Source of the DNA: Galdieria partita
Taxonomy: Eukaryota; Rhodophyta; Bangiophyceae; Galdieriales; Galdieriaceae
Assembly (NCBI GenBank): GCA_025991245.1
Contig: BQMJ01000057.1
Coordinates: 62,001 to 126,000, forward strand
Direction of reading: 5' to 3'
DNA length: 64,000 nucleotides
This document shows, in pieces, positions 58,100-64,000 of this stretch; the stretch's first letter is position 1; each line of letters begins with the position of its first letter. The position numbers were made by a program, and so were the translations under genes. The notes under the pieces are model-generated. The model was not told where the DNA came from, did not search any database, and worked only from the letters and a program-made list of their open reading frames with translations.

Positions 58100-59131
58100 A
58101 TGGCTCAAACGCTTGAAACTTTTTTACCAGAAGGGTCTTTGAAGCGTTGTATCGAAGCTTTAACCGAAGCTGCTGAAGAAATATCGTCTTTGCTAAGAAA
58201 GGGAGCTGGCTTAGGTGGACTATCCAGTGTGAACACTTTTGGTGATCAGCAATTGCAGGTAGATGTTCTTGCAGACCAAATTATAGAGACAGCTTTGCAA
58301 AGGAGCGGTGTAGTAGAGACCATCTGCTCAGAGGAAAATTCAAAAGAGAGACCTTGTGGAGGAACTGGTTTTGCAGTTGCTTACGATCCTTTGGATGGCA
58401 GTAGTATAATAGGTATATTTCTGAATATATTTCTTTCTTTGGACTAAGTTGGTTCAGATACTAATTTTGCCGTTGGTACGATATTTGGAATTCTCAAAGA
58501 TGGGAGCTTTATTGGACATAAAGGCCGTGAATTTGTAGCTGCAGGTTGTTTTGTATACGGTCCTCGTACTGAGTTGACTTTTGCAGTTTCTGATAAAGAA
58601 TATGCACATCAATTTATTTTCATTCCAACGGTTTCTGAGGATTCAACAAGCCTTGATAGGTGGAAGAAGAATCATATTTTCACCGCTATAGAATCAGGTA
58701 AATTATTTGCTCCTGGAAACTTGCGTTCAACCGTAGACAATATCGGTTATCAAAAGCTAGTGAACTATTGGATGAGTAACAAGTATCAGTTACGATATAC
58801 AGGAGGCATGGTAAGCTATATTTTACTAGTATCCATGATGAATATTGTATTCACAACTCGTAAGGTTCCCGATGTCAATCAATTGCTCATCAAAGGCAAA
58901 GGCGTTTTCTGCAATCCTGCTAGTCTGTCTTCTCCAGCAAAACTTCGCTTACTATTTGAATGTATTCCTTTGGCTTTCTTAATAGAAAAGGCAGGAGGAC
59001 GTTCTTCCAATGGCAGTGTTTCGCTTCTTGATATACCCATAACTGGGACAGAAGAACGTAGTCAAGTTTGTTATGGAGCAAAAGAGGAGGTCGAACGTTT
59101 TGATGCAATGGTGGGACAAATGTTTAGTTAA
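58100..59131 (+). CDS. SBPase: Sedoheptulose-1,7-bisphosphatase, no visible transit peptide
   Basis: Hydrolyses sedoheptulose-1,7-bisphosphate, normally in the Calvin cycle. Exons are 58100-58412, 58449-58810 and 58865-59131. The metal-site motifs are NTFGDQQLQVDVLADQI, ICSEENSKE and VAYDPLDGSSIIV; RYTGGM|VPDVNQLLIKGKGV spans intron 2. KLRLLFECIPLAFLIEKAGG and QVCYGAKEEVERF are SBPase- rather than FBPase-like. The second intron (54 nt) has no in-frame stop. The first ATG is at 58100 and the mature-like region starts almost at once (MAQTLETFLPEGSLKRC), so no plastid transit peptide is seen. Either an unseen upstream exon supplies it or this is a cytosolic form. Confidence 0.88.
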
Positions 59132-59301
59132 ATAACACGAGTGATTACACTAAATATGCTGATGACGCAGCTTTAGCAGCCAGAACAAGACTCTTATTTT
59201 ATGTTCAATTCACAACAATATTCTAGAGCTGAACAGAAACTTTTTATTAGAAATCAATGACAAATGATGAGGTTCTTATACTACAGGAGATTGGACCACA
59301 T

Positions 59302-59951
59302 TTAGTGATGAAAATACTGATTAAGAAGACTTTTGACCCGCTCAATCCAAAAAGCAACTTGTTCTTGTACTACTCTGTCCGTTTGATATCTACCATACCA
59401 TTTGCATTTAGATATTTATATAACAATGTGTTGGATTCCTACCTATAGAACACTAATACAGAGGCAACCAAACCTGTCAGTTCAAGTGCCTCAGGTAACA
59501 AGGGAACCACTGCTATCACTCTCAACAAAACCCAAATTGCGATCATCAAGGTTACAAACTTTTTTTGGAACTTTTGATGGTTCACTTCTTTCTTGGATAA
59601 ATAGGTTAATAACTGGGTGGACAACAACCACATGGCTTCCAAACTATTTACAACCACTTGTGAAACAAAAGGAAATACAAAGTCCATATTTGTCCTTTCA
59701 TTTTCCACAGCTGTATGCCTCTCATTAGAGTGTTGCGAATGGCTGGTCTGCTCTTCTATGACTTCGCGCTTTACAACTCTAGGCTTAATTCGTACCACGT
59801 ACTTCTCTGAAGAGTCCTGCACAAACTCCAAGCTTCTTCTTTGCTTACAAACTATAGTTTGTGTAAAAGAATAGTAATTTTTACACAATCTACTTCCACC
59901 TCTTCTACAAGCAGGAAAGTGTAACAAGCAGGGATAACAGAGAAACGCCAT
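59302..59951 (-). CDS. CURT1/CAAD-domain plastid membrane protein
   Basis: Exons are 59443-59951 and 59302-59389. The N-terminus is a likely plastid transit region (MAFLCYPCLLHFPACRRGGS, with many Arg/Lys). A soluble Glu-rich segment precedes the membrane part. The C-terminal domain has two hydrophobic helices, FVTLMIAIWVLLRVIAVVPL and LPEALELTGLVASVLVFYR, and then an amphipathic helix RVVQEQVAFWIERVKSLLN across the intron. This resembles the CAAD/CURT1 arrangement (LxxxDxIPLLxxxLELVGLGYxxWFxYRY) that shapes thylakoid margins. The assignment is by pattern and could be another CAAD-type protein. It is plastid-bound by inference. Confidence 0.62.
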
Positions 59952-60266
59952 TCTTCTTCACAAAGCAATAAATTGAAATTTAAAATCCAAATGAGAAACG
60001 CTCACTTCTGAGCATTCGTTGTTGAGGGTGAGTGCATTTTCTCTTGTTTTCTTCATAGTCATAATATTGGACTTGTAAGATGAACAGAGTGACATAACAA
60101 CGGTGTGCTTCCGAAGTTGACAACTTTTGTATTCAACACCTTTGTAACAAAAACACACTTTCTCCTCTCTCATTTACTAACCAAAACACACGAACAATGA
60201 ACTGAGAAATGTTCAAAATGTAAAAGGAACGTTTGACATCACAAATAATTACTATATTCAGGAAGC
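59952..60266. other. Gene-free stretch between the CURT1-like gene and fucosyltransferase
   Basis: About 315 bp between two same-strand genes, probably the 3' end of the fucosyltransferase and the promoter of the CURT1-like gene. I see nothing else. Confidence 0.4.
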
Positions 60267-61958
60267 TCACTTGCTGTAAAACCACTTTCTAAGAAAACTA
60301 TTCCAGTATAACCTTCGCAAACCTAGGACCACATCAATCAAAAGTGATCGGATCCTGTACAAAGGAATTCCCCAAAATAAGTTTCTCAACAATGCTACTG
60401 TTCCTTGTTGTCGATACAATAACAACAGAGTGTCCCAAGTCCTCTTCCAAAATGAGAAACTCAACTCCTTGTGTATAATTGGGTTTGTATTCCACGGATC
60501 CATCTCGATAATACGATAAAGGAAATGAGCTCTATAGAAACGAGGTTCTTTCTTCTGATTCAATAGGCAACTCGTAAAACTAAAAGTAGAATTACTTATG
60601 GCCAAAACATCACACATGGTTAAAATATACCAGTCTGGAAAGAAATCAGCTTCAACACTTGCATATGTCTTAGGCATATGAATACCAAGAGAATAACATG
60701 TCTTCGGTTGGTATTCCCAAAAGTATTTTTCTACTTGATCTATCTCATCTGAAGCAACAAATAGGACAGGATTCTCCAACTGAGGCCATATGTATTCAAG
60801 CCATTCAATGTACCAAGAAACTGGAGCACAATATGCAAAGGAACTCCCTGCAATGTCTTTGTAGTCACCCAAACGAATATGAATACCAACTAAAGTAACT
60901 GAGCCATCCAGAGGACATAACTTCTTATTTATTTCAACATCCAGATATTCCTTCAAGTCAGGTTTCACTCGAAATAGAGAATATATATAGGAACGAAAAG
61001 GTCGATAATACTTTGTATGCCACTGAAACCAACCCCATATATCGACATTAACCAACTTCTTCATGGAGTCTCCTTCAAGAACATCTGGTTCTATTTCGAT
61101 GAATTGCTTGTCAGTACTTGTTGACTTTATGTATTCTATCAATTTGTCTGTGAAAATGGAATTGGCCTTCATACGTGAACTCTCGACTGCGAGGGGAAGT
61201 TTCACTGAGATTCCATCATCTTTCAAGTCGAATAGCGATTCCCCAATCCAAGAAGGAACCTGTACAGAGGTCTGATGTACAAACGCACAGCACCTTAGAA
61301 ACATATACTGAAACAATTGGTTACCAAACCGCCCCAATTCACCCAAACAAGACATGGTCAGAAGAGGTGGTCCGTTATAAGGATGCTCTTCTGAATACGT
61401 TTCAGTATTATTTACAAACCGAAAACTACCCAACTCTAAAATTCTCTCAAATGATATTTCTGTCTTCTTATTATACTGAACATTTTGCCTTTCCGGAAAA
61501 CTCGAAGAATGGTCGGAATCTTCAATGTTGCCTTTGAAACACCTAGAAATGTTGGCATTGCTTGCTGTTGGGGCTACCAAAGGACGTAAAGATTTATCGT
61601 TCCGGAGTCTATAATAACAAAATCCCGAGTCAGTCCTTGTAGGTGAAGCTCGCTGAGAAAATTCTGGCTTCCAATCCGGTGACGACTTGCCATAAAGTTC
61701 TGATCCAGCTTTCTGACAATATTCCTTCGCGGACTGTGAAAGTTTTTCAAACTTGTCACAAGCGAAAAGACTATACCCAAGAAACTGAGTCACATAGTGG
61801 CAACATTGAAAATAAATGCCCTTCAAAGTTACAAAACTACTAGGTACTTTTTTCACTGAATCTTGACCTTCATCTTTCAGTAAAGTAGTCTGCACTTGCT
61901 GCTGTCTTGGGGTAGTCCAGTGTTGTTCCTTTCTGCCATAAACTAGCGGCTGCAACAT
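60267..61958 (-). CDS. GT11-type alpha-1,2-fucosyltransferase-like protein
   Basis: A single-exon, 563-residue glycosyltransferase. The core from about residue 205 shows CLGELGRFGNQLFQYMFLRC (donor-binding Gly-Asn-Gln), GIHIRLGDYKD (the HxRxGD motif), PVLFVASDEIDQVEKYF and DWYILTMCDVLAISNSTFSF. These are the ordered GT11 motifs. The first 200 residues are unusual for GT11, Ser/Gln/Lys-rich, with a weakly hydrophobic stretch at about 48-66 that may be a membrane anchor. The acceptor is unknown. Such enzymes are patchily distributed and often acquired by transfer; composition here is like the neighbours. C-terminal 110 residues are helical and basic. Confidence 0.75.
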   Translation of the reverse strand: MLQPLVYGRKEQHWTTPRQQQVQTTLLKDEGQDSVKKVPSSFVTLKGIYFQCCHYVTQFLGYSLFACDKFEKLSQSAKEYCQKAGSELYGKSSPDWKPEFSQRASPTRTDSGFCYYRLRNDKSLRPLVAPTASNANISRCFKGNIEDSDHSSSFPERQNVQYNKKTEISFERILELGSFRFVNNTETYSEEHPYNGPPLLTMSCLGELGRFGNQLFQYMFLRCCAFVHQTSVQVPSWIGESLFDLKDDGISVKLPLAVESSRMKANSIFTDKLIEYIKSTSTDKQFIEIEPDVLEGDSMKKLVNVDIWGWFQWHTKYYRPFRSYIYSLFRVKPDLKEYLDVEINKKLCPLDGSVTLVGIHIRLGDYKDIAGSSFAYCAPVSWYIEWLEYIWPQLENPVLFVASDEIDQVEKYFWEYQPKTCYSLGIHMPKTYASVEADFFPDWYILTMCDVLAISNSTFSFTSCLLNQKKEPRFYRAHFLYRIIEMDPWNTNPIIHKELSFSFWKRTWDTLLLLYRQQGTVALLRNLFWGIPLYRIRSLLIDVVLGLRRLYWNSFLRKWFYSK

Positions 61959-62219
61959 TTTCTATTTGAATTTCACAAAACTGTCTCTTTTGCAAACAAC
62001 TAAAAGGCACGAGTACCACCTAAAACATAACTGTGCTGAAACGAAACTTGACCTCTTTGTTTCCGCATCCACAAAAAGACTTGCACCAAAAAGCCACCAA
62101 GAACGACGAAATCTCAATACGTAATTTTGCAACTTTGGGCAATTTGAGGAGGAAAAGTTCCACAGTCCTTCCTATCGAAAAATAATAAAAATAGGGCATT
62201 TGTGACTACCAGACAGAAA

Positions 62220-62411
62220 ATGGATTGGTTTTCACCTCATCTTAGCTTCTGGATCAAGTCTTTTTCATTCAAGAGAAGGCATAAATTTGTTTCAATAGGA
62301 GTTGTCAGCCTTTGTATTATCTTCTTTCTTTCTATGACAAAAGTTTTTGAAACTAGAGTGTTATGTCATCCGTTGTGCTTGACAACTTCACAGACAGCAT
62401 TGTATTGCTAA
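62220..62411 (+). CDS. Short hypothetical protein with one membrane helix
   Basis: A 63-residue frame beginning with the ATG at 62220. It has a basic stretch (SFSFKRRHKF) followed by a strong transmembrane helix (FVSIGVVSLCIIFFLSM) and a short Cys-rich end. The layout is that of a signal anchor of a type II Golgi enzyme, but nothing catalytic follows in frame. It may be the first exon of a longer gene or a remnant. Confidence 0.3.
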   Translation: MDWFSPHLSFWIKSFSFKRRHKFVSIGVVSLCIIFFLSMTKVFETRVLCHPLCLTTSQTALYC

Positions 62412-62843
62412 CCTTCCGTTTTGTCAAAAACATTGGAGATTTCTGCTCCATTTATTGAATTCCTGCTACCGAGTACTCGTTGTTTTTGAAACATGAACGA
62501 TATTGATCTTTTTCAGTTACACAGTTTGTTAAGTATTTTGCTTCAGAAGACTCGACACAATTGGCATTCTTGTATGTCGCATCTGATTTCTTTGATGCAT
62601 CAAGTGCTCTCCAGCTTCATAGTTTAACATCTTTTTTAGATATTAAGATTGAGGTCTTTACAAACCCCTTAGAATATTACAAAAGTTTCCCGTAGCACCG
62701 GTTCATATGACTCTCTAAACTGAAGTAACAACTGAAAATCTTTCAGAGATACTCCATTATTATTGAACCCTTTATGCAGTCTCAGTGATTGATGTTAAGT
62801 TTCAATATAAATCGCACTATTTCGTTAAAACCCATTTTATATC

Positions 62844-63345
62844 GTGTTGTTTACAAAGTTGGATATTGGAAATTATGATGGTACTGCAGCCACAAAGTTT
62901 CTGAGCGATGTACTGGGACGCTTTGTATTTGAAATCAATAACACTGGAGATAATGATATTCAATGTTTGTTCAACGTATTGAGAGAAAACTGTACTCTGA
63001 CTTATCAGAACATTGGCAATAATGATACTGGTACGAATTTAGTCAACGACTTGACTGAAGGACTTTGTGAAAATAGCATTTAAACAAGTCTACATATTCG
63101 AGGCAACAATGTAAATGATATTGATGTCAAATATTTGAGAGAGTTGCTACAACGAAATTCTACCTTGATTACTTGAGTCCCAGTAGTAATGATATTGGGT
63201 CCGAGGTTGCCAGATAAGGAGGCGTTACGAATGAATGGTACATTAAGTTCTTTAGATATCAGTGGCAAGAATGTTGGTGTCACAGATGTGAGTTGTTTGC
63301 GTGATGTCTTAAGGAAGATATTCTCTGAACAGTTTGAACATTGAT
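62844..63345 (+). pseudogene. Decayed leucine-rich-repeat (RNI-like) gene
   Basis: At least four degenerate repeats follow one another largely in the same reading frame: LDIGNYDGTAATKFLSDVL, NNTGDNDIQCLFNVLRENCT, LHIRGNNVNDIDVKYLRELL with QRNSTL, and LSSLDISGKNVGVTDVSCLR with DVLRK. The spacing of 28-36 residues and the N-x-I/V-x-D...L...L..N.TL plan are those of ribonuclease-inhibitor-type LRRs (NLRC3-like or T-complex LRR proteins). Stops interrupt the frame, at 63081 (TAA) and near 63175 (TGA), and one repeat has lost its phase. The start of the original gene is not seen; the region from about 62420 onward may also belong to it. Confidence 0.55.
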
Positions 63346-64000
63346 CCCGACAGTTTTTTCATAAAGAAGACAGAAAAATCTTTTTAGAGAGAATGTTGGT
63401 GGGATCCAAAGTTCATTGAAACAATTTCCAACACAGCAATAAAGAAAATTCGACAAATATTCTTATTCCTATCCAAAAATTTCATTTGTATCCATATTGT
63501 ATATGTGAATAATATACGAAGTACATTTATAACTTGGACGATCATTTTATGACTCTCCTCATCATTGAGTTGCACTAATTTGTGCTTTTGTTGATTCCGT
63601 TTCTGCAGTAGAAGACTTGAAAATGATGTCAGTAACTGTATCCTCAATCTCTTCTGCTTATCCATTTAGTGAAATGATGAACTTTTTCTTACCAGATGAC
63701 TCCAGACAAGCGGAAGTGAGAGAAGAACATGATGGTTTTGTCTCAGATGTGCGCCATGTTGTATGTCATATCAATTTTGTATCTTTATATATTTCCACCT
63801 GTGAGCATATATATTCTGCAAAGATTGCATTGAAAGGTGGTCACAAAGGAATTGTCCTATTATGGGTTGAGAATATTCTTTTACTTTAAATTTTCAGCAT
63901 TTACACAACTTTTTATGTTTTGGGATTAGTTCTAAAGTGTCCAATTGGAGGTGATTGACAGTGCAACCTTGTAGAATATGACAAAAGTCACAGAACAAGT
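63346..64000. other. Gene-poor end of the window
   Basis: Short open frames occur on both strands: minus 63384-63665, and plus about 63620-63889 with a Lys/Glu-rich stretch FFLPDDSRQAEVREEHDG. I see no conserved motif, and the last could be an exon of a gene beyond the window. Confidence 0.3.

Overview
The window is nuclear DNA of a compact, intron-bearing, photosynthetic eukaryote. It most resembles a cyanidiophycean red alga of the Galdieria type. The evidence is a red-lineage light-harvesting (LHCR-like) protein, plastid DXR, sedoheptulose-bisphosphatase, a VKOR-thioredoxin fusion and a CURT1/CAAD-like protein, together with eukaryotic ribosomal proteins, COG4, exportin-5, FACT, Arf and others. 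Introns are almost all 45-70 nt with GTAAGT/GTGAGT-type donors, some exons are tiny (5-34 nt), and intergenic gaps are often only tens of bases. The species call is an inference, not a match. Coding starts below are the first plausible ATG; several open frames extend upstream only through TTG or GTG codons and were trimmed.

Layout. 1-11.5 kb: an unknown membrane protein (-), mitoribosomal mL41 (+), two tiny-exon genes I assembled by hand (a BORCS5-like candidate and an LYRM2 homologue, both -), ribonucleotide reductase R2 (+), p23 (+), LHCR (-), BUB3 (-), ALG2 (+), PRA1 (-) and nuclear Nad9/NDUFS3 (-). 12-20 kb: eL6 (+), an inositol hexakisphosphate kinase (+), Arf (-), a borealin-like protein (+), DXR (-), a membrane-anchored thioredoxin (-) and ABTB1 (-). 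21-35 kb: an F-box protein (+), a SAPS-domain PP6 regulatory subunit (-), a small coiled-coil membrane protein (-), mRNA cap methyltransferase (-), a dsRBM/NYN-like protein (-), GOT1 (-), an E2-like pyruvate dehydrogenase component without its catalytic motif (+), a cytochrome P450 (+), SSRP1/Pob3 (-) and a degenerate PP2C-like protein (-). 36-52 kb: eS12 (+), Fcf2 (+), TSEN15 (-), a 1,910-residue Furry-like protein (-), a DUF427 protein (-), eL15 (-), uL16 (+), COG4 (+), TRM61 (+) and an SPX protein (+). 52-64 kb: Maf (-), exportin-5 (-), VKOR-Trx/LTO1 (-), SBPase (+), a CURT1/CAAD-like protein (-), a GT11-type fucosyltransferase (-) and a decayed leucine-rich-repeat gene (+).

How the genes fit together. 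Most are housekeeping genes with no operon logic, but the packing is notable. Three same-strand pairs are separated by only 7-19 nt between stop and start (dsRBM-NYN/cap methyltransferase, Furry/TSEN15, exportin-5/Maf). Several divergent pairs share 26-81 bp (BUB3/ALG2, VKOR/SBPase, GOT1/E2-like, unknown/mL41). I saw no CRISPR array, convincing tRNA gene, transposon or virus-derived element. The most unusual proteins are the dsRBM-NYN protein with chained minimal upstream ORFs, the E2-like protein lacking the catalytic histidine, the PP2C-like protein without metal-ligand motifs, and an SBPase with no visible transit peptide.
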